From the NCBI GenBank assembly GCA_903859715.1, contig CAIONS010000068.1, positions 1 through 64,000 of the forward strand: a stretch of 64,000 nt of DNA, written 5' to 3'. Under the pieces are notes generated by a model, which was not told where the DNA came from, did not search any database, and worked only from the letters and a program-made list of their open reading frames with translations. The stretch comes from an uncultured Opitutia bacterium. Its GTDB lineage: Bacteria; Verrucomicrobiota; Verrucomicrobiia; Opitutales; Opitutaceae. Shown here in pieces: positions 1-7,894 of the stretch. Position numbers and translations under genes: made by a program. Position 1 is the first letter of the stretch. Each line of letters begins with the position of its first letter.

Positions 1-56
1 AGCCGCGGCGCCCTCGCCGCAGTTCAGAGCCGTAACGCGGCGGGGGCGCCGCGGCT
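1..56. repeat. Long imperfect palindrome
   Basis: Bases 1-20 pair with 37-56 around a 16-nt loop, with one mismatch (T14 against G43). The outer 13 bases, beginning AGCCGCGGCGCCC, are perfectly complementary to 44-56. It lies beyond the stop codon of the leftward PhyH gene. It could form a hairpin, but no T-run follows on either strand, so a repeat element is likelier than a factor-independent terminator. Confidence 0.6.
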
Positions 57-87
57 CCAATAATCAATCGGGATCGGCAGATTCCGT

Positions 88-999
88 TTAAAACCGCGCC
101 GGCGTACCCGGCGGACGGATGTAATCCTGCGGATGGACAAGTTTGCGCGCGAAGGGATTCGTCCGCGCCATCAGCTCCGGCGAGGCATGGTAGCCCCAGC
201 GGGTGCGGTTCCAGGAGGAGCCGTAACGGTACACGCTGATCTTGCGTTCGCCGGGGTTGATCCGCTTGGCCGAGCCGTGGCAGGTGGCGTCGACAAATAC
301 GATCGAGTCGCCCGCCTTCATATGGACTTCCACCGCGCCGGGCACGCCGTCGACGGAGCCACCGCCGCCCTCGCCCCATTCGTTGGTCTGCTTCCGGAGG
401 AATTCCGGATGGATGATGTTGGACTTGTGCGAACCGGGAATGACCATCGTCGCCCCGTCGCCCGGACCGATGTCGGTGAAGGCCGTCAGGACGTTGATCT
501 GCGAACAGGCGAAGCGGCCGTTGTGATAGCGAAATTGCATGCGCTTGCAGCGGTCGTGGCCGCCGGCATGCAGCGGGATGGCCTCGCCCGGCCCCCGGAT
601 CGTGTAGAAGTTCTCGTCGATGAAGAGCGGCCCGTGATGGTAGTCGAACGTATCCTGGCCCCCGATGAAGCGCAGCACGTAGTTGATGTAATTGGGATGG
701 TCGATCATCCGCTCGAAGGTCCCGCCCAGCTCATACACCTGCTGGTAGCTGATGCCGCGGTGCTCGGGGTGATCCTCGCGCTGGACCCAGCCGTGCCAGC
801 CGTTCCGCGGCAGCGCCCGCGGGATCTGGTCGATGCGGGCGTTGGCATCCGCGACCTCCTCCTTCGAGAGCACGCCGCGCAGGACAACGAAGCCCTGCAG
901 ATCGAAGAGGTACTCCTCGAGCGTGCTGGGGATGCGGGCGTCCGGCAGTTCGATTTTCGGGGGGAGGGTATTGTGGCCGTGATAGCGGAGGGGTTCCAT
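88..999 (-). CDS. PhyH-family (phytanoyl-CoA dioxygenase-like) protein with HxG iron motif
   Basis: A 303-aa double-stranded beta-helix protein of the phytanoyl-CoA dioxygenase family, whose members use Fe(II) and 2-oxoglutarate to oxidise small molecules. Family landmarks are the block GATMVIPGSHKSN (residues 182-194), a distal iron histidine at His241 (CHGSAKR) and a likely 2-oxoglutarate arginine near Arg252. The first iron motif, expected as HxD, reads His144-Ala-Gly146, so the usual carboxylate ligand appears absent, as in 2-oxoglutarate halogenases. The ATG at 999 is preferred over an in-frame TTG at 1026, which would extend the protein into the shared promoter. The gene is divergent from an AraC regulator 112 bp away. 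The substrate is unknown. Confidence 0.85.
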   Translation of the reverse strand: MEPLRYHGHNTLPPKIELPDARIPSTLEEYLFDLQGFVVLRGVLSKEEVADANARIDQIPRALPRNGWHGWVQREDHPEHRGISYQQVYELGGTFERMIDHPNYINYVLRFIGGQDTFDYHHGPLFIDENFYTIRGPGEAIPLHAGGHDRCKRMQFRYHNGRFACSQINVLTAFTDIGPGDGATMVIPGSHKSNIIHPEFLRKQTNEWGEGGGGSVDGVPGAVEVHMKAGDSIVFVDATCHGSAKRINPGERKISVYRYGSSWNRTRWGYHASPELMARTNPFARKLVHPQDYIRPPGTPARF

Positions 1000-1071
1000 G
1001 GGCCCGACTGTAGGCGAACTATTCAAAAATATCTTTCCGTTTAAGCCGGATTATTTCTTTAATGGTAACCT

Positions 1072-1091
1072 CGGACCGTTCATATGGTCCG
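1072..1091. promoter_or_regulatory. Candidate operator between phyH and araC
   Basis: CGGACC (1072-1077) and GGTCCG (1086-1091) form a perfect 6-bp inverted repeat with an 8-base spacer. It lies 20 bp before the AraC-type start codon, in the only non-coding gap between the divergent genes. A second small dyad, TCCG-7-CGGA, sits at 1036-1050. Either could be a binding site for the adjacent regulator; this is inferred from position and symmetry only. Confidence 0.3.
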
Positions 1092-1111
1092 ACGCAGTCC
1101 GAAGATCTCCC

Positions 1112-1963
1112 ATGTCCCGTCCCACTCCTCTTCGCCCGCTGGACCGCCACGAGCAGGCGCTCGGTTTCCGCATCTGGCGGCAGGACCATACCGGGATGAT
1201 GGACGCACCGCACACCCATCCGGACATCGAGGTAAACTTCCTGTTCAGCGGCGAATTCTCCTATCTCCACGGCGGCACCGTCGCGCCGGTCGGGGCCGGA
1301 CGTTTCACCGTGCTGTGGGGCGGCGTGCCGCACCAAACGCTGGGCCCGGGGATTGTCAGCGATGGAATCTGGATCACACTGCCACTCGCGTGGTTTCTCC
1401 AATGGCGGCTGCCCAACGGGCTGCCCGACCGGCTGCTGGCCGGCGAAATCATTTCCGCGCTGCCCGATGACGCCGACCGTCCCACCCTCGAACGCTGGCT
1501 GGCGGACGCCGAGAGCGGAGATCCCGACCGGCGGCGCGTGCTGCAGCTGGAAATGGAGGCGCGGTTTCACCGGCTGGCCCTGGGCATGCCGCGCCGGCGC
1601 GGGCGCGGCGACGCGCGGACCGAGGGCACCGGCCAGATCACCCGCATCACGCGGTACATTGCCCAGCATTATCGCGAGCCGCTCAGCGTGGACGCCATCG
1701 CGGCCCATGCCGGCCTGCACCCCAAATATCTCATGCGCATGTTCAAGAAACTCTGCGGCGTGAGCGTCTGGGAATATCTCACCCGCCTGCGGGTCTCGCA
1801 TGCCCAGCGCCTGCTCATCACGAGCGACATGAAGGTGCTCGACGTGGCGATGGAGAGCGGGTTTTCGTCCGTGGCGCCTTTCTACGCCGCCTTCGCCGCC
1901 CATACCCGCGGCATCCGCCCGCTCAACTACCGCCGCCAGCATCAGCTCGCTGCTTCCACCTGA
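1112..1963 (+). CDS. AraC-family transcriptional regulator
   Basis: A 283-aa one-component regulator. The N-terminal half is a cupin-like sensing domain with a histidine-rich HTHPDIEVNFLFSGE segment. The C-terminal 100 residues carry the two helix-turn-helix motifs of the AraC/XylS family (SVDAIAAHAGLHPKYLMRMF, then VLDVAMESGFSSVAPFYAAF) and a closing GIRPLNYRR. The ATG at 1112 is chosen because upstream in-frame residues would come from the intergenic region and look unlike a protein. It is transcribed away from the PhyH gene and followed after 9 bp by an esterase, so it probably controls both directions, most likely in response to a sugar. Confidence 0.9.
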   Translation: MSRPTPLRPLDRHEQALGFRIWRQDHTGMMDAPHTHPDIEVNFLFSGEFSYLHGGTVAPVGAGRFTVLWGGVPHQTLGPGIVSDGIWITLPLAWFLQWRLPNGLPDRLLAGEIISALPDDADRPTLERWLADAESGDPDRRRVLQLEMEARFHRLALGMPRRRGRGDARTEGTGQITRITRYIAQHYREPLSVDAIAAHAGLHPKYLMRMFKKLCGVSVWEYLTRLRVSHAQRLLITSDMKVLDVAMESGFSSVAPFYAAFAAHTRGIRPLNYRRQHQLAAST

Positions 1964-1972
1964 TTTCTCCGC

Positions 1973-2869
1973 ATGTCCCGTCCCAAATCCACCTTGTTCG
2001 GCCGGATGTCGCGTCTCTTCCGGCAGGACGACGTCAGCGCCGGCCTCGGGGCCGGAATCGCCGTCGAGCGCACCGTGCAGGTGGCGGCCCCGCAACTCGG
2101 CGGCCAGCGGGCGCTGACCGTTTATCTTCCGCCCGATTACGAAGATACCCCGAAGCGCACGTGGCCGCTCCTCGTCGTGCACGACGGCCAGGACATGGAC
2201 GCCTGGAAGCTCACCGAGGCGCTCGCCCGGCATCATGCGGTGGGTGGCGACACGCCTGTTGTCGCAGCCATCATGGCGGGTCCCGACCGGCTGGATGATT
2301 ATGGCACCGCAGGCATCCCCAACGTCCAAGGTCAGGGCGCGCATGCGGCCCAGTTCCAGTCATTCGTGACCGACACCGTCTTGCCGCGCCTGCAACACCG
2401 CTACCGGTTGCGGCGCGGTCCGGCCAACACGGCGGTGATCGGCGCGTCGCTCGGCGGACTGTCCGCCTTCGACCTCGCTTGGCGCCGGCCGCATGTGTTC
2501 GGGATCATGGGGGCATTCTCAGGTTCATTCTGGTGGCGCACGGACGATGGCGGCGTGGCGGCGCAGCAAGCCTCCCGCATCCCGCACCGGCGTGTCCGCA
2601 CCACGGAAGCCACCCCGGCACTCCGGCTGTGGTTTGAGGCGGGCACGCGCGATGAAACTGCGGACCGCGACGGCAACGGCGTCATCGACGCCATCCAGGA
2701 CACCACGGAGCTGATCAACGAGCTCGTGGCGAAAGGACTGCGGCGGGATCGCGAAGTCGTCTACCTCGAGATTCCCGGCGGCGAACACCAGCCGGCCACG
2801 TGGGCGCGGGCCCTGCCGGAATTTCTGGCCTGGGCCTTCCCTCCAAAAATTTCCCATGAAAAAACCTGA
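1973..2869 (+). CDS. Putative alpha/beta-hydrolase esterase (enterochelin-esterase-like)
   Basis: A 298-aa hydrolase of the putative esterase family (Esterase D/Fes-like). The strand TWPLLVVHDGQDM is followed by the nucleophile elbow GASLGG with Ser159, and a likely catalytic His272 in GGEHQPATW. No signal peptide is evident, so it is probably cytoplasmic. An unusual insertion at residues 231-242 reads DRDGNGVIDAIQ, which matches a calcium-binding EF-hand or dockerin-type loop (D1, D3, N5, D9). It follows the AraC gene by 9 bp and overlaps the next gene by 14 bp, indicating co-transcription. It may deacylate carbohydrate esters; the substrate is not predictable. Confidence 0.8.
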   Translation: MSRPKSTLFGRMSRLFRQDDVSAGLGAGIAVERTVQVAAPQLGGQRALTVYLPPDYEDTPKRTWPLLVVHDGQDMDAWKLTEALARHHAVGGDTPVVAAIMAGPDRLDDYGTAGIPNVQGQGAHAAQFQSFVTDTVLPRLQHRYRLRRGPANTAVIGASLGGLSAFDLAWRRPHVFGIMGAFSGSFWWRTDDGGVAAQQASRIPHRRVRTTEATPALRLWFEAGTRDETADRDGNGVIDAIQDTTELINELVAKGLRRDREVVYLEIPGGEHQPATWARALPEFLAWAFPPKISHEKT

Positions 2870-4037
2870 TCTCCAGATTGGCATCATCGGCTCGGGCGGG
2901 CGGGGCGCACACCTCGGCGGGCTGGCTCATCGCCCGGGCCAGGGCGCGCGGGTCGTCGCCTGCTGCGACGTGAATCCGGCCACCCTCGCCAAGAATCACG
3001 CCGTCTATGGCCCGGGGATTTTCACCACTTCCGATTACCGCGCGCTGCTGGCGCGCGATCTGGATGCGGTGATCATCGCCACGCCGGATTTCCTGCACGA
3101 GGAACAGGCGGTCGCGACCCTGGAACGCGGCTTCGCCCTCTATCTGGAGAAACCGATGGCGCTGACCATCGCTGGCTGCGACCGCATCTTGCGCGCTGCC
3201 GCCCGGTCCCGCGCCCGGCTCTATGTCGGCCACAACATGCGGCACATGCCGTTTGTGCGGAAGATGAAGTCGCTCATCGACGACGGTGCGATTGGTGAGG
3301 TGAAGGCCTGCTGGGTCCGCCACTTCGTCGGCCACGGCGGGGATTTCTATTTCCGCGACTGGCACGCCGAGCGCCGGTACACGACCGGCCTGCTCCTGCA
3401 GAAGGCCGCGCACGACATCGACATCCTGCACTGGCTCTGCGGCGGCTACACCCGGCTCGTTAATGCGCTCGGCGGCCTCACGCTCTATGGCGACCTCCCG
3501 GGGCGCTTGCCGGCAATCAAAGGGCCACGGCCGATCAAGCCTGGAGACATGCAGCTCGATTTGTTTCCACCGACCCGCGCCCGCCACTTGAACCATCACA
3601 TCGATGTCGAGGATCTGAGCACGATGCAGATGCGGCTCGATAACGGGGTCTTCGCGACCTACGCGCAATGCCACTACACTCCGGATTACTGGCGCAATTA
3701 TACCGTCATTGGCACCGCGGGCCGACTCGAGAATTTCGGCAACGGCGAGCCCGGCACTTACCTGCGCCTCTGGAACCGGCGCGCCGGCTACAACCCGAAG
3801 GGCGACGTCACCTACAAAATCCCCGTCAGCCGCGGCACGCATGGCGGGGCAGATCCGATGATCATGGCGGAATTTCTGCGCTTCGCGCGGGAAGGCGGAA
3901 GAACCGAAACCTCGCCGCTCGCCGCCCGGGAAAGCGTGGCCGCCGGCTGTCAGGCCACGGCTTCACTGCGCCGGCACGGCGTGCCGCTGAAAGTGCCGCC
4001 GGTGACAGCGGCACTCAGGAAATATTTCACGACGTAG
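2856..4037 (+). CDS. Gfo/Idh/MocA-family oxidoreductase
   Basis: A 393-aa NAD(P)-dependent dehydrogenase of the glucose-fructose/inositol dehydrogenase family. The Rossmann fold begins at once with the nucleotide loop GSGGRG (residues 12-17); the family EKP signature is at 98-100, and a C-terminal substrate domain follows. There is no Tat signal, so it should be cytoplasmic, unlike many secreted planctomycete and verrucomicrobial relatives. Its ATG lies inside the end of the esterase gene, an overlap that suggests translational coupling. The family oxidises sugars, inositols or amino sugars; which one cannot be read from the sequence. The AraC-esterase-dehydrogenase order suggests a small sugar-catabolic operon. 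Confidence 0.88.
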   Translation: MKKPDLQIGIIGSGGRGAHLGGLAHRPGQGARVVACCDVNPATLAKNHAVYGPGIFTTSDYRALLARDLDAVIIATPDFLHEEQAVATLERGFALYLEKPMALTIAGCDRILRAAARSRARLYVGHNMRHMPFVRKMKSLIDDGAIGEVKACWVRHFVGHGGDFYFRDWHAERRYTTGLLLQKAAHDIDILHWLCGGYTRLVNALGGLTLYGDLPGRLPAIKGPRPIKPGDMQLDLFPPTRARHLNHHIDVEDLSTMQMRLDNGVFATYAQCHYTPDYWRNYTVIGTAGRLENFGNGEPGTYLRLWNRRAGYNPKGDVTYKIPVSRGTHGGADPMIMAEFLRFAREGGRTETSPLAARESVAAGCQATASLRRHGVPLKVPPVTAALRKYFTT

Positions 4038-4115
4038 GCCGCGTTCCGCAGCGGGACCGGGCGTTTTCCGAAAAGCCCGGCTCGCCAACCTGCAGGCTCC
4101 TCCTAGCGTGCCATC

Positions 4116-5201
4116 ATGTCCGCGGCCGAGTCCTCCATCCCACCGACCACGAAGAAGCCGCCTTTCCCGATCACCGCCGGCTTCCGCGGTTACCTTAGCC
4201 GCTACAAGCGCGAGCGTGAACTGCCGGTCACTTACGAGCGGCTGCGTGATTTCCAGGAAGCCATCCCGCTGACGGATGAGCGGGGCAAACCGACGCTCTG
4301 GGACAGTGTCATCTACCGGGCGGACGAGATGGGCGACCTCTACGAGGGCCTGAAGCGCATCTACGCGCTGCTGAAGGTCGACGGCGATTTTTCCGTCGTG
4401 GAGCATCTCTACGTGGACCGTGTGGATTTCTGCAGCTTCGGGAACTCGACCCCGTTCCGCATCCGGGTCGTCAACGCGTACAACGACAACCAGGATTATT
4501 TCTATCTCAAGAAGGCCGACGCCTCGCGGGCCTACGGCCTCGAGCTCGAGCACCTGCTCTCCCCCAACCGGCTGAATTTCATCACGCATGGCAGCACGCT
4601 CGTCGAGGAACACATCGCCGGCATTCCCGGCGACGCCTTCATCGAGCGCTGGCTGCATGACCGCGATCTCAGTCCCGTGCGCGTGGCGAAGGAGATGGTG
4701 AAGTTCAACGAGCGCTCCTTCGTGCGTCTGCTCGGCGACATGCGCTCCTACAATTACGTCGTGGTGGTCACGCCCGACTTCGAGGGCGCGCAGGTGCGGA
4801 TCCGCGCAATGGACTTCGACCAGCAGTCCTACAACGGCCGGAAAAACTTCTACCTGCCGCAGTTCTTTAAGGAAAACGCCGAGATGGTACTCTATTGCAT
4901 GAAGCACCTGCACTCGAAGACCGCGCTCCAGTACCAGCGCGAGGAGCAGACCCTGATGCTCCAGCGCGCCGAGCTCGCCAGCCAGCGGCTCGGCCTCCTG
5001 CTCGGGGAGATGGCGCGCGATCCCATCGCACCGCTGGAGAAAGTGCACGAGCTGCGCGCGAGCCTCGCCGAGCATTACCAGCGCGACGAATATCTGCGCT
5101 GCGAATCCATGGGCGAACTCGTCCGCGAAAATCTCGAGTCGATCCGCCGCGCGATCGGACATCCGGTGCGGCCCGCGACGATGGGTGAGTTTATTTTCTG
5201 A
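4116..5201 (+). CDS. Unrecognised protein with APH-like kinase motifs
   Basis: A 361-aa soluble protein that I do not recognise as a named family. Several motifs occur in the order expected for the aminoglycoside/choline kinase fold: a strand ending in paired lysines YFYLKKAD (128-135), a helix with acidic residues LELEHLLSP (142-150), a hinge-like VEEHIAGIPGDAF (163-175), a catalytic-loop-like GDMRSYN (207-213, matching GDxxxxN) and a metal-binding-like DFD (233-235). The C-terminal third is helical and probably coiled (275-345). The kinase assignment is inference by eye, and the target could be protein or small molecule. It stands alone, 78 bp after the dehydrogenase and 158 bp before a tiny lysine-rich peptide gene. 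Confidence 0.75.
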   Translation: MSAAESSIPPTTKKPPFPITAGFRGYLSRYKRERELPVTYERLRDFQEAIPLTDERGKPTLWDSVIYRADEMGDLYEGLKRIYALLKVDGDFSVVEHLYVDRVDFCSFGNSTPFRIRVVNAYNDNQDYFYLKKADASRAYGLELEHLLSPNRLNFITHGSTLVEEHIAGIPGDAFIERWLHDRDLSPVRVAKEMVKFNERSFVRLLGDMRSYNYVVVVTPDFEGAQVRIRAMDFDQQSYNGRKNFYLPQFFKENAEMVLYCMKHLHSKTALQYQREEQTLMLQRAELASQRLGLLLGEMARDPIAPLEKVHELRASLAEHYQRDEYLRCESMGELVRENLESIRRAIGHPVRPATMGEFIF

Positions 5202-5359
5202 TTCCGCGCGCGAATCACGGCCGTCGGAAATTTTTTTTCTCCGCTCATTTGTATTGCGCGACTGCGCTGCGGGCGTGAACTTCACACTAGCCCGTGCGCG
5301 CTTCACCGATCCTTGTGATGATTCGGCCGGGCATTAACCCACAAAAGGAAACCAAGATC

Positions 5360-5410
5360 ATGGCCAAAAAAGCTCCCAAGAAGAAAGTGGCGAAGAAAAA
5401 GAAGAAGTAA
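5360..5410 (+). CDS. Tiny lysine-rich peptide, 16 residues
   Basis: An ATG frame encoding MAKKAPKKKVAKKKKK, ten lysines in 16 residues, ends in TAA. A Shine-Dalgarno-like AAGGAA (5345-5350) is well placed upstream, and a strong factor-independent terminator starts 21 bases after the stop. That package argues for a real transcription unit rather than chance. The composition resembles the basic tail of histone H1-like or nucleoid proteins, so nucleic-acid or membrane binding is plausible but unproven. A 7-bp hairpin (5401-5407 with 5412-5418) places the stop codon in its loop. It is far too short for ordinary gene callers. A leader-peptide role or a lysine-sensing attenuator is also conceivable. 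Confidence 0.6.
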   Translation: MAKKAPKKKVAKKKKK

Positions 5411-5431
5411 GCTTCTTCTCGCCAAAAGCAT

Positions 5432-5462
5432 GAGCCGCTCCTTTTGGAGCGGCTCTTTTTTT
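5432..5462 (+). terminator. Strong factor-independent terminator
   Basis: A perfect 10-bp stem (GAGCCGCTCC at 5432-5441 with GGAGCGGCTC at 5446-5455), TTTT loop and seven T residues. It ends the transcript carrying the lysine-rich peptide. It lies between convergent genes, but the minus-strand side lacks a clean T-run, so it works mainly on the plus strand. Confidence 0.9.
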
Positions 5463-5478
5463 GCCCAGCCGGCCCGCC

Positions 5479-5949
5479 TTACTCGATCCGGCCCTCGTCG
5501 AAGTCGATGAGATCGGGCACGGTACGGATCTGCTCCACGCGGTCCGCACAACCCATGGCGGTGAGCGCTTCCTTCATGAACTCCTGCACGGCAGGCGTGA
5601 GCCCCTTCTGCGCCAGGTCGCGGTTCCATCTGGCCGCATGCACTTCCAGCGGGAGCAGCGCGCGCAGCCGCGACTCGACTTCCGCGTCATCCGCAGACTC
5701 GAACACGATCTTTTCCACGGCCGCGGGATCGATCCCCAGATGCAGGCAGAGAAACCGGTCGAGCCCGCGCTTGTAGTTTTTCGCATAGCTCGCCGGCAAC
5801 GCTCCGTGGGCCTTGACGTAGCGGCACTTCGCCAGAAACCGCGGCAGATAGAGCAATCCCGTCGCCGGATGTGGCATGTAGGGCGACGGCAGGCACGTCA
5901 GGACTTCACCCGTCGAACCGGGTATGGGCTTGGAAAGCATCGTCGCCAT
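5479..5949 (-). CDS. DUF5069-family protein
   Basis: A protein of about 156 aa matching the DUF5069 style. A conserved segment runs from YMPHPATGLLYLPRFLAKCR through NYKRGLDRFLCLHLGID, followed by an acidic C-terminus ending in PDLIDFDEGRIE. No catalytic signature is visible and the family function is unknown. The ATG at 5949 is preferred (5940 is also possible), because the upstream in-frame residues come from a GC-rich palindromic repeat at 6001-6072. It stands apart from methylglyoxal synthase by about 180 bp containing that repeat. Confidence 0.75.
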   Translation of the reverse strand: MATMLSKPIPGSTGEVLTCLPSPYMPHPATGLLYLPRFLAKCRYVKAHGALPASYAKNYKRGLDRFLCLHLGIDPAAVEKIVFESADDAEVESRLRALLPLEVHAARWNRDLAQKGLTPAVQEFMKEALTAMGCADRVEQIRTVPDLIDFDEGRIE

Positions 5950-6000
5950 GGAACGCACCGGGCGCGGCAAGGCAACTCCCGGACGCGAAGATTGCCGGCG

Positions 6001-6072
6001 GGTGGAATGTGCGCTCCGCGCGCGTTTTGCTTTGTTTAGTCGCTCCACGGCGCGCGGAGAGCGCCGTCCACC
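6001..6072. repeat. Imperfect inverted repeat, GCGC-rich
   Basis: GGTGGA plus GCGCTCCGCGCGCG (6001-6024) faces CGCGCGGAGAGCGC plus GTCCACC (6051-6072), with a 2-base slip between the arms and a T-rich centre. It fills most of the gap between the DUF5069 gene and mgsA and falsely extends the DUF5069 reading frame upstream. It resembles a REP-type palindromic unit. Confidence 0.55.
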
Positions 6073-6125
6073 TGTGAACCACCCGCGTTTACTTCAATAA
6101 GCGGTTAACTGGCCTGACCCTCGTG

Positions 6126-6644
6126 TTATGCCGCGGTCTTCTTGGTTTCAGGGAGATCCGGGACCTCCGGCATCGCCGGCTCGGCCGCCGGAATGACCCT
6201 TGCCCGGTACACATCGTAGTCCGGCACGAGGCGCTGGTAACGTTTGTCCATCAGCGGCGAGGAAATCATGAAATCGGCCGAGGCACGGTCGCAGGCGATC
6301 GGGATATTCCAGACCACAGCCATGCGCAGCAGCGCCTTGACGTCGGGATCATGCGGCTGCGGCTCGAGCGGATCCCAGAAGAAGATGAGGAAATCGATGT
6401 CGCCATCGACGATCTTTGCGCCGATCTGCTGGTCGCCCCCGAGCGGACCACTCTGGAGCTTGGTGATGGGGAAACCCAGTTCCTCCTCCAGCATCAGGCC
6501 GGTGGTGCCGGTGGCGTACACCTTGTGGTGGGCCAGCAGGTCGCGGTTGAACTTCGCCCACTCGATCAAATCCCGCTTCTTGTTGTCGTGCGCCACGAGC
6601 GCGATCTTCTTGTCCGGCTCCATCACTATTTTTTTGTAGTGCAT
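6126..6644 (-). CDS. mgsA: Methylglyoxal synthase
   Basis: A 172-aa enzyme converting dihydroxyacetone phosphate to methylglyoxal and phosphate, a bypass that relieves sugar-phosphate stress. The core is highly typical: [29 protein letters not shown] with the catalytic aspartate, [26 protein letters not shown] and [10 protein letters not shown]-like ADFMISSP. An extra C-terminal tail of about 20 residues, proline- and acid-rich, goes beyond the usual end. The start at 6644 gives [23 protein letters not shown] 6623 would remove seven residues. It appears monocistronic. Confidence 0.95.
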   Translation of the reverse strand: MHYKKIVMEPDKKIALVAHDNKKRDLIEWAKFNRDLLAHHKVYATGTTGLMLEEELGFPITKLQSGPLGGDQQIGAKIVDGDIDFLIFFWDPLEPQPHDPDVKALLRMAVVWNIPIACDRASADFMISSPLMDKRYQRLVPDYDVYRARVIPAAEPAMPEVPDLPETKKTAA

Positions 6645-6778
6645 GCCCGGAGCATAGCAGATCGCGTTCCGGATAAGCGACAGGTTTACCGTGACAACCG
6701 CGTGCCGGACCAGCGCGCAGCCAACCCCATGTTGGTGAAGCACCTTCCAGTCCGTACTGAGCCCGTAGCAACCCGCTG

Positions 6779-7396
6779 TCACTCGCCGGTTTTCTCCAAC
6801 TGCCCAAGCGTGGCTCTCAGCCGTTTCTGCTCGGGCAAGAGCTTGCGGCGATATTGCAGCCAGAATAGCAGCCACAGCAATCCATAGACGGCAATGATCA
6901 TGCCGGCCCGCAGGCCGAAGGCATCCCAGCCCTCCCGCGTGACCGGCTGGTTGAGGTAAGCGGAGAACAGCGAAAGCGCCACCAATACAAGCGTGACCCA
7001 GCGGCCCAGGCGATAATCAGCCATCTCCGTCTCCACAACAGTCAGGGACAGGCTCACGACGTCCCGCACCGACTTAGCCCGCCCGTGCGCCAGCCGTCGG
7101 TGGCGGAGAAAGACGCGGACCAGTTCAAGTACGATGACGAGACTCACGCCTTGGTGCAGCATCAGTCGCACAAAAAACAGCCACTGGTCTTCCACGCGCG
7201 TGACACGCAGGTTGACGAAGAAGAGCACCTGTATGGCGATCAGACTGAACACCAGACTGGCTCCCGCGTAAATTAGCATGCGCAGGCGTCGGTTCAGCCG
7301 CGACTGGAGAGCACGGCGCAGCGCCGGCAGATCGGTGATGCCGGTCTTCGCGGGTTGCTGGAGCGCCCAGACGGATTCCAGTTCTTCAAATTTCAT
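6779..7396 (-). CDS. Membrane protein paired with sigma factor, possible anti-sigma
   Basis: A 205-aa protein with a short cytoplasmic N-terminus ([17 protein letters not shown]) and about four hydrophobic spans near residues 40-60, 75-95, 130-150 and 165-185, ending in a basic tail. The MKFEELxxxW opening resembles proteins I associate with genes next to ECF sigma factors in Bacteroidota and Verrucomicrobiota. It lacks the zinc-binding HxxxCxxC anti-sigma signature. Its ATG lies 11 bp inside the sigma gene, so the two are translationally coupled. The anti-sigma role is inferred from position and topology only. Confidence 0.75.
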   Translation of the reverse strand: MKFEELESVWALQQPAKTGITDLPALRRALQSRLNRRLRMLIYAGASLVFSLIAIQVLFFVNLRVTRVEDQWLFFVRLMLHQGVSLVIVLELVRVFLRHRRLAHGRAKSVRDVVSLSLTVVETEMADYRLGRWVTLVLVALSLFSAYLNQPVTREGWDAFGLRAGMIIAVYGLLWLLFWLQYRRKLLPEQKRLRATLGQLEKTGE

Positions 7397-7889
7397 GGGG
7401 GATTTCCTCCGAAAGCGCGGTGAGCTGTTGCTTGATGCGATGCAGGCGCACACCGATGTTGGTTTCAGACAGGCCGCTGATCTCAGCGATGTCCGCGTAG
7501 TTAATCTTGTCGAGGTAGAGCAGGATCAGTGTCCGGTCCACCGGCGGCAGCTGCTGGATGCGGGCATAAAGCCAAGCCACGCGCTCTCGTTCTTCGGGCG
7601 AGGAGGTCAGGTCGGGGATCTCCAGGGCGAAACGGTCGACCTTGCTCTGGTAGCGCTGGCGCGAGCGTTTCCAGTTCAGCGCGCAGCTGTGCGCAACCCG
7701 GTAAACATAGGTCGAGAGTTTTGCCTGCCCCTTGAATTGCGGAAGGGCCTTCCAGACCGAGAGCAGGATTTCCTGATACAAATCATCCCGGTCCGCCGCA
7801 TTCGTTGTGAACGCATGCGCCGTCTTGATGACCAAGCCGGCATGTTCCCGGTACACCTCGAGGAAGAGCTGATCGCCGGGGTCGGACAT
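7386..7889 (-). CDS. ECF-type RNA polymerase sigma factor
   Basis: A 167-aa sigma-70-family factor with only regions 2 and 4, as in ECF sigmas. Region 2 covers DRDDLYQEILLSVWKALPQF through STYVYRVAHSCALNWKR. Region 4 covers LPPVDRTLILLYLDKINYAD and the helix-turn-helix AEISGLSETNIGVRLHRIKQ. The ATG at 7889 opens MSDPGDQLFLEVYREHAG, a typical ECF beginning; longer in-frame extensions overlap the upstream protease. It sits 5 bp after a CPBP protease gene and overlaps the downstream membrane-protein gene, forming a tight operon. Its target promoters are unknown; autoregulation is likely by analogy. Confidence 0.93.
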   Translation of the reverse strand: MSDPGDQLFLEVYREHAGLVIKTAHAFTTNAADRDDLYQEILLSVWKALPQFKGQAKLSTYVYRVAHSCALNWKRSRQRYQSKVDRFALEIPDLTSSPEERERVAWLYARIQQLPPVDRTLILLYLDKINYADIAEISGLSETNIGVRLHRIKQQLTALSEEIPHEI

Positions 7890-7894
7890 GCGGC

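Noticed and set aside
6645-6778. Possible RNA gene in the gap between mgsA and the sigma-operon end
   Set aside because: No tRNA cloverleaf, terminator or conserved motif could be recognised, so it is left unannotated.
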